DNA of 64,000 nucleotides from Rhizobium sp. NFR07 (GTDB taxonomy: Bacteria; Pseudomonadota; Alphaproteobacteria; Rhizobiales; Rhizobiaceae): NCBI RefSeq assembly GCF_900111905.1, contig NZ_FOKM01000002.1, forward strand, positions 248,001 through 312,000, written 5' to 3'. Within the stretch, counting starts at the first letter, position 1. Each line of letters begins with the position of its first letter. Under the pieces are notes generated by a model, which saw only the letters and a program-made list of their open reading frames with translations, was not told the DNA's origin and did no database searches. The position numbers were made by a program, and so were the translations under genes. Below are positions 17,990-28,474 of the stretch, in pieces.

Positions 17990-18640
17990 ATGAACCTGAT
18001 CGACATCTTCTCCAAGAAGACGGCAATGCCGTCCGCTGAAACCGCATTGCCGGGACGTCCCGAGCCGATCCCGACGTCGGACATCCATTTCGTCAACGGA
18101 CGGCCGCTGATGGAGCCTTATCCGGAAGGCCTCGAAGTCGCCTATTTCGGCATGGGCTGCTTCTGGGGTGCCGAACGCCTGTTCTGGAAGATCCCGGGCG
18201 TTTATGTGACGGCGGTCGGTTACGCCGGCGGCATCACGCCCAACCCGACCTATCACGAGACGACGACGGGCCAGACCGGCCATGCCGAGATCGTCAAGGT
18301 CGTCTTCGACCCGTCGGTCGTTTCCTACCGGCAGTTGTTGAAGGTCTTTTTCGAGGAGCATGATCCGACCCAGGGCATGCGCCAGGGCAACGATATCGGA
18401 ACGACCTACCGCTCGGCCATCTATACGACGAGCGATGCCCAGGCACGGGAAGCTCGCGACGCGCTTAATGCCTTCCAGGACGCGCTGACAAAGGCCGGCC
18501 GCGATACGGTCATCACGACGGAACTCGCCCCGGTGCCGGACTTCTATTATGCCGAGGACTACCACCAGCAATATCTCGCCAAGAACCCCGGCGGCTATTG
18601 TGGCCTGAAAGGTACCGGCGTCTCCTGCCCGGTGGGCTAA
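17990..18640 (+). CDS. msrA: Peptide-methionine (S)-S-oxide reductase MsrA
   Basis: A 216-residue MsrA that reduces methionine-S-sulfoxide in proteins. The catalytic motif '[14 protein letters not shown]' sits near residue 55. Conserved '[20 protein letters not shown]', '[12 protein letters not shown]' and '[14 protein letters not shown]' segments follow. The resolving cysteines are in '[16 protein letters not shown]' at the C-terminus. A cytoplasmic oxidative-stress repair enzyme, full length for the larger MsrA class. It follows a small membrane protein gene. Confidence 0.95.
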   Translation: MNLIDIFSKKTAMPSAETALPGRPEPIPTSDIHFVNGRPLMEPYPEGLEVAYFGMGCFWGAERLFWKIPGVYVTAVGYAGGITPNPTYHETTTGQTGHAEIVKVVFDPSVVSYRQLLKVFFEEHDPTQGMRQGNDIGTTYRSAIYTTSDAQAREARDALNAFQDALTKAGRDTVITTELAPVPDFYYAEDYHQQYLAKNPGGYCGLKGTGVSCPVG

Positions 18641-18883
18641 AGCCACCCGGGAACCATTGTGAGCAAAAGTATAACGCCGCGGATTTATGCAGGGTCCGCG
18701 ACGAATTCGTGCAGACTGCCAAAGGGATAGGCTATTTTACCAGTTGAAAAAAATCTGGTGAATTTTTCAGCGGCACATGCAAGAGTATATGCAGCCAAGC
18801 CTTCTAAAGAGGGGGGCAGGTGACCGCGTGGCGTCCTTTGGGTGAATCCGCGGGAGGACCTAAACACTAAAAAACAGGGCTGC

Positions 18884-19879
18884 ATGATGAAGAATACCCT
18901 TTTGAGCCTTCTTGCCGTGGCTGCCATTTCCACGACCGCGCTGGCGGCCGAGATCAAGCCGGCGCTGGTCTATGGCACCGGCGGCAAGTTCGACAAATCC
19001 TTCAACGAAGCGGCCGCTACAGGCGCCGAGGCCTACAAGAAGGAAACTGGCACCGAATATCGCGATTTCGAGCCGACCAGCGACACGCAGGGCGAGCAGG
19101 CGATCCGCAACTTCGCAAGCCGTGGCTACAACCCGGTTGTCGCAGTGTCCTTCGCATGGACGTCTGCGATGGAAAAGGTCGCAGCCGAATTCCCGGACAC
19201 CAAGTTCGTCATCGTCGATTCCGTCGTTGACCTGCCGAATGTCCGCTCGGTCGTCTACAAGGAGGAGGAAGGTTCCTACCTCACCGGCATCCTGGCCGGC
19301 ATGGCGTCGAAGACCGGCAAGGTCGGCTTCGTCGGCGGCATGGACATTCCGCTGATCCGCAAGTTCGCCTGCGGCTATGCGCAGGGCGTCAAGGCGGTCA
19401 AGTCTGACGCGCAGGTCTTCCAGAACATGGTCGGCACGACAGGTGCGGCCTGGAACGACCCGGTTCGCGGCGGCGAGCTTGCCAAGAACCAGATCGACCA
19501 GGGCGCGGATGTCGTCTATGCGGCAGCCGGCGCTTCCGGCCTTGGCGTGCTGCAGACCGCAGCTGACAACAAGAAGTTCTCGATCGGCGTCGACTCGAAC
19601 CAGAACCACCTGCATCCGGGCTCGGTCCTGACCTCGATGGTCAAGCGCGTCGACCTCGCCGTCTACAACGCCTACAAGGACACGGCCGAAGACAAGTTCA
19701 CCGCCGGCGTCCAGGCAAACGGCATCAAGGAAGACGGCGTTACCGCTGCGATCGACGAAAACAACAAGTCGCTGATCACGCCGGAAATGCAGGCAGCTGT
19801 CGATAAGGCCAAGGCTGATATCGTTGCCGGCACCGTCAAGGTGCACGACTACATGTCGGACAACGCCTGCCCGAATTAA
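18884..19879 (+). CDS. BMP-family nucleoside-type ABC transporter substrate-binding protein
   Basis: A 331-residue periplasmic lipoprotein-like or secreted binding protein of the BMP/Med family (PnrA, NupN and BmpA type), which binds purine and other nucleosides. The signal peptide MMKNTLLSLLAVAAISTTALA is cleaved before AEIKPALVYG. Family landmarks are 'GGKFDKSFNEAA' and 'GYNPVVAVSFAW' early on, with 'AGMASKTGKVGFVGGMDIP' and 'GADVVYAAAGASGLGVLQ' later. The start may be either of two adjacent ATGs (18884 or 18887). It heads a nucleoside uptake and salvage operon whose enzymes confirm the likely ligands. Confidence 0.93.
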   Translation: MMKNTLLSLLAVAAISTTALAAEIKPALVYGTGGKFDKSFNEAAATGAEAYKKETGTEYRDFEPTSDTQGEQAIRNFASRGYNPVVAVSFAWTSAMEKVAAEFPDTKFVIVDSVVDLPNVRSVVYKEEEGSYLTGILAGMASKTGKVGFVGGMDIPLIRKFACGYAQGVKAVKSDAQVFQNMVGTTGAAWNDPVRGGELAKNQIDQGADVVYAAAGASGLGVLQTAADNKKFSIGVDSNQNHLHPGSVLTSMVKRVDLAVYNAYKDTAEDKFTAGVQANGIKEDGVTAAIDENNKSLITPEMQAAVDKAKADIVAGTVKVHDYMSDNACPN

Positions 19880-19893
19880 GCCTATTATCGAAG

Positions 19894-19927
19894 GGGCGCG
19901 TGGCGGTTTCCGCCACGCGCCCTTTTT
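19894..19927 (+). terminator. Strong hairpin with T-tract after the BMP binding-protein gene
   Basis: A perfect 13-bp stem (GGGCGCGTGGCGG at 19894-19906 with its complement at 19910-19922), a TTT loop and TTTTT at 19923-19927. It begins 14 bp after the binding-protein stop and 25 bp before the ATPase start, so it lies inside the transport operon. Partial termination here would give more binding protein than ATPase and permease. Confidence 0.8.
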
Positions 19928-19951
19928 GCGTATCAGGCGAAAGGTCCACCA

Positions 19952-21487
<1,536 letters not shown>

Positions 21488-21566
21488 TGATGCGCGCCCT
21501 CGAGAGAGTGTTGGAGTACGCAATGAGTGACGGACACATGGCTGCCGGCCTGACGAGGAGCGTGGC

Positions 21567-22670
21567 ATGAGCACCGCATCCGTTCCCTTGCCCGGCTGGA
21601 TTTCCTATGGCGTCATCCCGCTCCTGAACCTTGTCCTCGCCTTCTTCTTCTCCGGCCTCGTCGTCTGGGCGATCGGCGAGAACCCGTTCGAGGCGCTGAA
21701 ATTCCTCATCCAGGGCGCGCTCGGCCGCGGTGACGCGATCGGCTTCACGCTGTTCTATGCTACGAGCTTCATCTTTACCGGCCTCTCCGTCGCGGTCGCC
21801 TTCCATGCCGGCCTGTTCAACATCGGCTCGGAAGGCCAGGCCTATGTCGGCGGTCTCGGCGCGGCTCTCGTGGCGCTGTCGCTCGATCATTACGTGCCAT
21901 GGTACGTGACCATGCCGTTTGCGATCGTCGGCGCTGCCGTCTTCGGTGCGGCCTGGGCCTTCATCCCCGCCTGGCTGCAGGCCAAGCGCGGCAGCCATAT
22001 CGTCATCACCACCATCATGTTCAACTTCATCGGCGCGGCGCTGATGGTCTATCTGCTCGTGCATGTGCTGATCGTGCCCGGCAAGATGGCGCCGGAAACC
22101 CGCACCTTCCTGCCCGGTGGCCAACTGCCGAAACTCGACTGGCTGATGGCGCTGTTCGGCCTGAAGCTCGGCCCGGCACCGTTCAACGTGTCCTTCATCA
22201 TCGCGCTCGTCATGTGCTACCTCGTCTGGCTGCTGATCTGGCGCACCAAGCTGGGTTACGAGATGCGCACGCTCGGCATCAGCCCGACAGCCGCCGTCTA
22301 TGCCGGCATCCCTTACGTCCGCACCGTCATCATCGCCATGCTGATCTCCGGCGGCCTTGCCGGCATGATGTCGCTCAACGCCGTCATGGGCGCGTCGGCC
22401 CGCCTGCAGGTGGAATTCGTCGCCGGCGCCGGCTTCGTCGGCATTGCCGTGTCGCTGATGGGGCGCAGCCACCCGGTCGGCATCATCTTCGCCGCACTCC
22501 TGTTCGGCATCCTTTATCAGGGCGGCGCCGACCTTTCCTTCGAAATGCCGAGCATCACCCGCGACATGATCGTCGTCATCCAGGGCCTGGTCATCTTCTT
22601 TGCCGGTGCGCTGGAATACATGCTGCGCCCGGCCATGGTCAGGCTCTACCAGACGGCGAAGGGGAGATAG
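21567..22670 (+). CDS. Nucleoside ABC transporter permease (NupP/YufP-like)
   Basis: A 367-residue BPD_transp_2-family permease with about nine to ten helices, e.g. 'LLNLVLAFFFSGLVVWAIG', 'IVGAAVFGAAWAFIPAWLQA' and 'YVRTVIIAMLISGGLAGMMS'. The cytoplasmic loop before the last helices carries 'GFVGIAVSLMGRSHPVGIIF', typical of the family. The gap from the ATPase gene is 79 bp. It pairs with the next gene as a heterodimeric channel. Confidence 0.92.
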   Translation: MSTASVPLPGWISYGVIPLLNLVLAFFFSGLVVWAIGENPFEALKFLIQGALGRGDAIGFTLFYATSFIFTGLSVAVAFHAGLFNIGSEGQAYVGGLGAALVALSLDHYVPWYVTMPFAIVGAAVFGAAWAFIPAWLQAKRGSHIVITTIMFNFIGAALMVYLLVHVLIVPGKMAPETRTFLPGGQLPKLDWLMALFGLKLGPAPFNVSFIIALVMCYLVWLLIWRTKLGYEMRTLGISPTAAVYAGIPYVRTVIIAMLISGGLAGMMSLNAVMGASARLQVEFVAGAGFVGIAVSLMGRSHPVGIIFAALLFGILYQGGADLSFEMPSITRDMIVVIQGLVIFFAGALEYMLRPAMVRLYQTAKGR

Positions 22671-22672
22671 CC

Positions 22673-23644
22673 ATGGAATATTTCGATACATTCGTCAGCA
22701 TCCTCGGCTCTGCGATCCGCCTTTCCATCCCGCTGCTGTTCACGGCACTCGCCGGTCTCTTTTCCGAACGCGCCGGCATTTTCGATATCGGGCTGGAAGG
22801 CAAGATGCTGGCCTCCGCCTTCGCCGCCGCCTGCGCCGCCTATTGGACCGGCAATGCCTGGGCGGGCTTGGGCGCCGGCATCGTGGTGTCGATCATCTTC
22901 TCCATGCTGCACGGCTTTGCCTCGATCACCAATCGCGGCAACCAGATCGTCTCCGGCGTGGCGCTCAATTTCGTTGCGGCGGGTCTCACGATCGTGCTCG
23001 GCACCGCCTGGTTCAACCAGGGCGGCCGTACTGGTCAGGTGCCGCCGGAAGGCCGTTTCTCCGGCATCGTCCTGCCGGGCGCCGACATGATGCGCGAGGT
23101 TCCGATCATCGGCCCGCTCTATGCCAACGTCATCTCCGGCAACAACATCCTCACCTATATCGCCTTCCTCATGGTGCCGATTTCCTGGTGGGTGCTCTAT
23201 CGCACCCGCTTCGGCCTTCGCCTGCGCGCCGTCGGTGAAAATCCGGGCGCGGTCGATACGGCCGGCATCTCGGTCACCTGGCTGCGCTACCGTGCGCTGA
23301 TCGTCACCGGCTTCCTCGCCGGTTTTGCCGGCACGTATCTCGCGATCGCCCAGTCGGCCGCCTTCATCAACAACATGTCGGCCGGCAAGGGTTATATTGC
23401 GCTCGCAGCGCTGATCTTCGCCAAGTGGAAGCCGGTGCCGGTCATGTTTGCCTGCCTGCTCTTCGGCTTCCTCGATGCCTTCGCCAATTTCATGCAGGGC
23501 AAGTCGCTGCCGCTGATCGGCGAGGTGCCGGTGCAGATCTTCCAGGCGCTGCCCTATATCCTCACCTGCGTCCTGCTTGCGGGCTTCATCGGCGTCGCCC
23601 GCCCGCCCAAGGCCGGCGGTGTCGCCTATTCCAAGGAGCGTTGA
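22673..23644 (+). CDS. Nucleoside ABC transporter permease (NupQ/YufQ-like)
   Basis: A 323-residue BPD_transp_2-family permease. The characteristic 'LFSERAGIFDIGLEGKMLAS' opens the protein at about residue 25. 'GFLAGFAGTYLAIAQSAAFI' and 'GKGYIALAALIFAKWKPVPV' follow later. It starts 2 bp after the preceding permease stop and is followed 4 bp later by cdd, so uptake and catabolism are co-expressed. Confidence 0.92.
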   Translation: MEYFDTFVSILGSAIRLSIPLLFTALAGLFSERAGIFDIGLEGKMLASAFAAACAAYWTGNAWAGLGAGIVVSIIFSMLHGFASITNRGNQIVSGVALNFVAAGLTIVLGTAWFNQGGRTGQVPPEGRFSGIVLPGADMMREVPIIGPLYANVISGNNILTYIAFLMVPISWWVLYRTRFGLRLRAVGENPGAVDTAGISVTWLRYRALIVTGFLAGFAGTYLAIAQSAAFINNMSAGKGYIALAALIFAKWKPVPVMFACLLFGFLDAFANFMQGKSLPLIGEVPVQIFQALPYILTCVLLAGFIGVARPPKAGGVAYSKER

Positions 23645-23648
23645 ACCC

Positions 23649-24056
23649 ATGTCTTCTGATCCCAGGTCTCATGAGCTGTTCGAAGCCGCCCGCGAGGCCA
23701 TGGCCAAGGCCTATGCGCCCTATTCGAAATTCCCCGTCGGCGTCGCGCTGAAGGCCGATGACGGCAAGGTCTATCTTGGCGCCAATATCGAGAACCTTTC
23801 CTTCCCCCAGGGCTGGTGCGCCGAACCGACGGCAATCGGCGCCATGGTCATGGGTGGTGGAAAGAAGATCGTCGAGCTGGCGGTGATCGCCGAAAAGCTG
23901 CCGCTCTGCACGCCCTGCGGCGGCTGCCGGCAGAAGATCTCCGAATTCGCCTCGGCCGACACCCGCATCTATCTTTGCGACGAGACCGGCGTGGCGAAGA
24001 CCGTCACCATGGCGGATCTCCTCCCCTACGCCTTCGAGACGGATGTCATCGGATGA
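23649..24056 (+). CDS. cdd: Cytidine deaminase
   Basis: A 135-residue homotetrameric-type cytidine deaminase, converting cytidine or deoxycytidine to uridine or deoxyuridine. The zinc and catalytic motifs are 'NLSFPQGWCAEPTAIGAM' (C-A-E near residue 57) and 'CTPCGGCRQKISEFA' (PCxxC near residue 90). Its stop overlaps the pnp start by 4 bp (ATGA). It follows the nucleoside permeases directly. Confidence 0.95.
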   Translation: MSSDPRSHELFEAAREAMAKAYAPYSKFPVGVALKADDGKVYLGANIENLSFPQGWCAEPTAIGAMVMGGGKKIVELAVIAEKLPLCTPCGGCRQKISEFASADTRIYLCDETGVAKTVTMADLLPYAFETDVIG

Positions 24057-24850
24057 GCCCGGTCAGCGATCTGCTCGTCGAACGGCTGGGCGTCCTGGTG
24101 CCGCGGGTGGCGATCGTGCTGGGCTCCGGCCTCGGCTCGCTGGTCGACGGCATCACCGATCAGGTCCGCATCTCCTATAGCGAGCTCGACGGCTTCCCTG
24201 TCAGCGGCGTCACCGGCCATGCAGGCGAACTGGTAGCAGGCTATCTCGGCGGCCAGCCGGTCATCATGCTCTCCGGCCGCGCGCATTATTACGAAAAGGG
24301 CGATGCGCGGGCCATGCGCTTCCCGCTCGAGGTGGTGAAGGGCATCGGCGTCCAGTCCATCATCCTCACCAATTCCGCCGGTTCGGTACGCGAAGACATG
24401 CCGCCCGGCTCGGTCATGCAGATCACCGACCATATCAACTATTCCGGCATGAACCCGCTGATCGGCGAGCATGGCGACGGCCGTTTCGTCGGTATGACCA
24501 GCGCCTATGACGCCGACTTGGCCTTGAAAATGCGCAATGCCGCGATCCGCGCCGGTGTGCCGCTCTTCGAAGGCGTCTATATGTGGTTTTCCGGCCCGAG
24601 CTTCGAAACGCCGGCGGAAATCCGCATGGCGCGCACGCTGGGTGCCGATGCCGTCGGCATGTCCACTGTGCCGGAAGTCATTCTCGCCCGCTATTTTGGG
24701 CTTAGAGTTGCAGCCGTCTCCGTCATCACCAATTATGGGGCAGGCATGACCGGTGCGGAACTCAGCCATGAGGAAACCAAGGACATGGCGCCAATAGGTG
24801 GCGCGCGCCTGGCCAATGTTTTGTACGAAATGGTTGCAAACAACATCTGA
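24053..24850 (+). CDS. Purine nucleoside phosphorylase
   Basis: A 265-residue trimeric-type (PNP/MTAP family) phosphorylase that splits purine nucleosides into base and (deoxy)ribose-1-phosphate. Motifs are the phosphate-binding 'IVLGSGLGSLVDGI', 'LSGRAHYYEKGDARAM' and 'LTNSAGSVREDMPPGS', then 'WFSGPSFETPAEIRM' and 'AVGMSTVPEVILAR'. The frame is open upstream to 23816 but ATG 24053, overlapping the cdd stop, gives the family's normal start. Confidence 0.93.
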   Translation: MSPVSDLLVERLGVLVPRVAIVLGSGLGSLVDGITDQVRISYSELDGFPVSGVTGHAGELVAGYLGGQPVIMLSGRAHYYEKGDARAMRFPLEVVKGIGVQSIILTNSAGSVREDMPPGSVMQITDHINYSGMNPLIGEHGDGRFVGMTSAYDADLALKMRNAAIRAGVPLFEGVYMWFSGPSFETPAEIRMARTLGADAVGMSTVPEVILARYFGLRVAAVSVITNYGAGMTGAELSHEETKDMAPIGGARLANVLYEMVANNI

Positions 24851-24956
24851 CTTATCAGAGCCATAGCGGCATCTGGGCCAATCCATAAGAATGAGCGGGT
24901 TGCGTCAAATCGATTGAACGCTAAAGATAGCCCCTCACTTAAAAGCGGAGGACACC

Positions 24957-25730
24957 ATGGAACTCCAGAGCCCGCGCGAGGCGGCGGCTTTTGCCCTGTC
25001 TCTTCTCGACCTGACGAACCTGCGTGACGATTGCGACAATGCCGCGATCGAAAACCTGTGCCTGCGCGCGCAGACCCCTTACGGCAATACCGCCGCGATC
25101 TGCATCTGGCCGCGCTTTGTCGCCCATGCCCGCCAGATTCTTGGGTCCGATCATGCGGTGCGCATCGCGACCGTGGTCAACTTCCCGTCCGGCGAACTTG
25201 CCGTCGAAGATGTCGTCGCGGAAACCAGCAAGGCCGTTCAGGACGGCGCAGACGAGATCGATCTGGTCATCCCTTACAAGGCCTTCATCGCCGGCGACGA
25301 GGATGCGGTCACGACCATGGTTGCCGCCGTGCGCGCCGCCTGCACGAATTCCTGCCTCAAGGTCATCCTGGAAACAGGCGAGATCAAGAGCAGGGAACTG
25401 GTGCGCCTCGCATCCGAGCTTGCGATCGCCGCCGGTGCTGATTTCATAAAAACCTCGACCGGCAAGGTTCAGGTCAATGCGACGCTGGAAGCCGCCGACA
25501 TCATGCTGACGGCCATCCGTCAGTCCAAGGCCAAGGTCGGCTTCAAGCCGGCCGGCGGCATTTCCACTGTCGCCGATGCGGACCTCTATCTGCGGCTTGC
25601 CGAAACCATCATGGGTCCCAACTGGATCATGCCGTCGACCTTCCGCTTCGGTGCGTCCAGCCTGCTGGATGATATCCTGGCGGTTCTCGGCGGCAACGCG
25701 TCGCCGCGCGCAGCCGCGGGCGGCTACTGA
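24957..25730 (+). CDS. deoC: Deoxyribose-phosphate aldolase
   Basis: A 257-residue class I aldolase (DERA), cleaving deoxyribose-5-phosphate to glyceraldehyde-3-phosphate and acetaldehyde. Active-site segments are 'DEIDLVIPYKAFIAGDE', 'LKVILETGEIK' (Lys), 'GADFIKTSTGKVQ' (Schiff-base Lys) and 'VGFKPAGGIST'. RBS GCGGAGGACACC before ATG. It follows pnp after 106 bp and is 4 bp before deoA. Confidence 0.95.
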   Translation: MELQSPREAAAFALSLLDLTNLRDDCDNAAIENLCLRAQTPYGNTAAICIWPRFVAHARQILGSDHAVRIATVVNFPSGELAVEDVVAETSKAVQDGADEIDLVIPYKAFIAGDEDAVTTMVAAVRAACTNSCLKVILETGEIKSRELVRLASELAIAAGADFIKTSTGKVQVNATLEAADIMLTAIRQSKAKVGFKPAGGISTVADADLYLRLAETIMGPNWIMPSTFRFGASSLLDDILAVLGGNASPRAAAGGY

Positions 25731-25734
25731 CCGG

Positions 25735-27045
25735 ATGCTCCCGCAGGAGATCATCCGCAGAAAGCGGGACGGCCAGTCCCTCTCGCGGGATGATATCGCC
25801 GCCTTCATCACGGGGTTGACGAGCGAGAGCATATCGGACGCCCAGACCGCCGCCTTCGCCATGGCGGTGTTCTTCCGCGGCATGTCCCGTGACGAGACCG
25901 TCTTCCTGACGCTCGCCATGCGCGATTCCGGTTCGGTACTCAAATGGTCCGGCATCGATCGCCCGATCGTCGACAAGCATTCGACCGGTGGCGTCGGCGA
26001 CAATGTCTCGCTGATGCTGGCGCCGATCGCCGCCGCCTGCGGCCTCGCCGTGCCGATGATCTCCGGCCGCGGCCTCGGCCATACCGGCGGCACGCTGGAC
26101 AAGCTGCAGTCCATCCCCGGCTACGACATCGCGCCCGATGAGGCGCGCTTCGTCAGAACGGTCAGGGAAGTCGGCTGCGCCATCGTCGGCCAGACGGCCG
26201 ATCTCGCCCCGGCCGACCGCCGCCTCTATGCGATCCGCGACGTCACCGCCACGGTCGAATCCGTGCCGCTGATCACCGCGTCCATCCTGTCGAAGAAACT
26301 GGCAGCCGGCCTGCAGACTTTGCTGATGGATGTGAAAGTCGGCACCGGCGCTTTTATGCAGGATATCGAGGAAGCCCGCGTGCTGGCCCGCTCGCTGGTC
26401 GAAGTCGCCGGCGGGGCAGGGGTCCCGACGGCCGCACTGATCACCGACATGAACGAGCCGCTGGCGGATGCCGCGGGCAACACGGTCGAGATCGCCAACT
26501 GCGTTGATTTCCTTGCAGGCAGGAAGTCCGGCACACGGCTGGAAACCATGGTTCTCGCCGAGGCTGCGGAAATGCTCCTCCAGGCAAGGCTGGTCGCAAG
26601 CGCTTCGGCCGGCGAATGCCTCGCACGCCAGGCTTTGTCATCCGGCCGGGCGATGGAGGTCTTTGCCCGCTTGGTCCACGCACTCGGCGGCCCCGGTAAT
26701 TTTTGCGATCGCCCGCAATCCTATCTGCCGCAAGCGCCGATCACACTCGATGTCCCGGCCCCGGCCGACGGCTATCTCGTCGCTTGCGACGCCCGCGCTC
26801 TCGGCCTCACGGTCGTGGATCTTGGCGGAGGTCGTCGCAAGGTCTCGGACGCGATCGATCACCGCGTTGGCCTGAGCGCGCTTCTGCCGCTCGGCTCGGC
26901 TGTATCGAAAGGCCAGCCGATCGCCCGCGTGCACGCCGCCTCGCAGGAACAAGCCGAGCAGGCATCGAAAACGGTGCTGGCCGGCTACCGTATCGATACG
27001 GAAACACCAGAACTGTCGCCGGTCATCATCGAGCGGATAGGCTGA
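25735..27045 (+). CDS. deoA: Thymidine phosphorylase
   Basis: A 436-residue pyrimidine nucleoside phosphorylase. Motifs are 'VDKHSTGGVGDNVSLMLAPI' (about residue 84), 'GRGLGHTGGTLDKLQSIPG' (the family signature), 'SILSKKLAAGLQTLLMDVKV' and 'GTGAFMQ'. The C-terminal pyrimidine phosphorylase domain is present. The start is ATG 25735. The reaction feeds deoxyribose-1-phosphate to the phosphopentomutase and DeoC steps encoded nearby. Confidence 0.95.
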   Translation: MLPQEIIRRKRDGQSLSRDDIAAFITGLTSESISDAQTAAFAMAVFFRGMSRDETVFLTLAMRDSGSVLKWSGIDRPIVDKHSTGGVGDNVSLMLAPIAAACGLAVPMISGRGLGHTGGTLDKLQSIPGYDIAPDEARFVRTVREVGCAIVGQTADLAPADRRLYAIRDVTATVESVPLITASILSKKLAAGLQTLLMDVKVGTGAFMQDIEEARVLARSLVEVAGGAGVPTAALITDMNEPLADAAGNTVEIANCVDFLAGRKSGTRLETMVLAEAAEMLLQARLVASASAGECLARQALSSGRAMEVFARLVHALGGPGNFCDRPQSYLPQAPITLDVPAPADGYLVACDARALGLTVVDLGGGRRKVSDAIDHRVGLSALLPLGSAVSKGQPIARVHAASQEQAEQASKTVLAGYRIDTETPELSPVIIERIG

Positions 27046-27057
27046 AGAAACGAAGGG

Positions 27058-27633
27058 TCAGTTGGCGAGCGTCAGGCTTTCGCCCTTCACCTGGTAGGAT
27101 TTGAGCTTCTTGAGAAAACTCATCCCGACCAGCGTATCGCCAAGTGCCTTGTCGCGCAGCACGAAGGCTTCGACATCCCGCACCCGCACATTGCCGATCT
27201 CGACCCGGTCGAGCACGATCAGCGCCGCATCCGTCTTGCCGTTGGCGGTATTCACCTCATAGCGAAATTCGAGGCCGTTGACGCCGAAGCCGAGCTTGCG
27301 GGCCGTGCTCTCGTTGATCGCAACCAGAGATGCCCCCGTATCGACCATGCCCGGCACGGACTTCCCGTTGAGCCGGAAGGTGCCGGTAAAGTGGCCCCGC
27401 CCGTCGGCAGCCAGCACCGTGCTGCCCGGCGTCAGTGCCGCGACCTGGGGAGCGGGCGCCTGAGGTGTCCGTGCCGCGACCTGGGGAGCGGGCGCCTGAG
27501 GTGTCCGTGGTGTCTGCTCGGTCTGTTGTGCCGTCTCGGGTGGTGCTCCGCTGTCGCCTTGCGGGAGCAAGGCGGGGATCTGCGTTGCCAGCACGGCGAC
27601 GACGGCCGCAAAGATCGCGGTACGGAGAAGCAT
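27058..27633 (-). CDS. Retropepsin-like clan AA aspartic protease-family protein
   Basis: A 191-residue membrane-anchored protein. An N-terminal hydrophobic segment ('LLRTAIFAAVVAVLATQIPALL') is followed by a Pro/Ala/Gln-rich linker containing a duplicated 12-residue unit. A retropepsin-like domain follows, with the active-site triad 'VPGMVDTGASLVAIN' near residue 108 and the flap-side 'LVGMSFLKKLKSY' near the C-terminus. Single-domain clan AA proteins of this size are common in Rhizobiales and presumably act as dimers in the periplasm. ATG 27631-27633 is chosen because GAGGACAGACC precedes it; a TTG at 27672 and an ATG at 27657 are in frame upstream. Convergent with deoA. Confidence 0.8.
   Translation of the reverse strand: MLLRTAIFAAVVAVLATQIPALLPQGDSGAPPETAQQTEQTPRTPQAPAPQVAARTPQAPAPQVAALTPGSTVLAADGRGHFTGTFRLNGKSVPGMVDTGASLVAINESTARKLGFGVNGLEFRYEVNTANGKTDAALIVLDRVEIGNVRVRDVEAFVLRDKALGDTLVGMSFLKKLKSYQVKGESLTLAN
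27435..27506. repeat. Perfect 36-bp tandem duplication within the protease linker
   Basis: Two identical 36-bp units abut at 27435-27470 and 27471-27506. They encode the duplicated linker segment TPQAPAPQVAA plus one residue in the clan AA protease gene. The length is a multiple of three, so the frame is kept. A candidate length-variable (VNTR) site. Confidence 0.9.
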
Positions 27634-27681
27634 GGTCTGTCCTCGGATTCGGGACATCCATGCTAACGCCAATGGTTTACG

Positions 27682-27713
27682 AAAAAGCGGCCGGACCTTA
27701 TCGGTCGGCCGCC
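27682..27713 (-). terminator. Rho-independent terminator of the deoB-add-upp operon
   Basis: On the minus strand a GC-rich stem of about ten pairs with one bulged base (GCGGCCGACC against GGTCCGGCCGC), loop GATAA, is followed by TTTTT. It lies about 35 bp downstream of the upp stop and upstream of the protease gene. Confidence 0.75.
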
Positions 27714-27747
27714 TTCTTCAGTTTTGGTAAGGAATTGCTGAAGAGCC

Positions 27748-28377
27748 TTACTTCGTACCGTACATTCGGTCGCCGGCATCGCCAAGGCCGGGCACGATAT
27801 AGCCCTTCTCGTTGAGATGGCTGTCGATCGACGCGGTGTAGATCTTCACGTCTGGATGGGCTTCCTGAAAATTCTTGATGCCTTCCGGGGCGGCCAGCAG
27901 GCAGAGGAAGCGGATGTTGTTGGCGCCGCGTTCCTTCAGCTTCTGGATCGCGGCAATCGCCGAATTTCCGGTCGCCAGCATCGGATCGACGACGATCATC
28001 AGGCGTTCGTCCAGATCGTCCGGCGCCTTGAAGTAATATTCCACCGGCTGCAGCGTATCATGGTCACGGTAGAGGCCGATATGCGAGACGCGGGCAGAAG
28101 GCACCAGTTCCAGCATGCCTTCCAGAAGGCCGTTGCCGGCGCGCAGGATGGAAACGAAGACGAGCTTCTTTCCTTCCACGATCGGCGCCTGCATTTGCGT
28201 GATCGGCGTTTCGATCGTCTCCAGCGTCAGCTCCAGATCGCGCGTCACCTCGTAGCAGAGCAGCATCGAGATCTCGCGCAGCAGCCTGCGGAAACCGGCG
28301 GTCGACGTCTCCTTCTTGCGCATGATCGTCAGCTTGTGCTGCACCAGCGGGTGATTGATGACTGTGACGCCGTCCAT
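27748..28377 (-). CDS. upp: Uracil phosphoribosyltransferase
   Basis: A 209-residue enzyme making UMP from uracil and PRPP. Motifs are '[20 protein letters not shown]', '[17 protein letters not shown]' and the PRPP-binding '[19 protein letters not shown]' (about residue 128). The C-terminal uracil-binding '[18 protein letters not shown]' completes the protein. The frame extends to 28530 but ATG 28375-28377, preceded by AAGGAAAAAGGCC, gives the E. coli-like length. It recycles uracil released by the pyrimidine phosphorylase. Confidence 0.95.
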   Translation of the reverse strand: MDGVTVINHPLVQHKLTIMRKKETSTAGFRRLLREISMLLCYEVTRDLELTLETIETPITQMQAPIVEGKKLVFVSILRAGNGLLEGMLELVPSARVSHIGLYRDHDTLQPVEYYFKAPDDLDERLMIVVDPMLATGNSAIAAIQKLKERGANNIRFLCLLAAPEGIKNFQEAHPDVKIYTASIDSHLNEKGYIVPGLGDAGDRMYGTK

Positions 28378-28474
28378 GGCCTTTTTCCTTTTCGTTGCTT
28401 GTCTCTTCTTTTTCGAAAAACGTCCCGTTCCGCAAGTGTCGAGATCACGGTCGTCGCATGATCCCCAATAGGCG

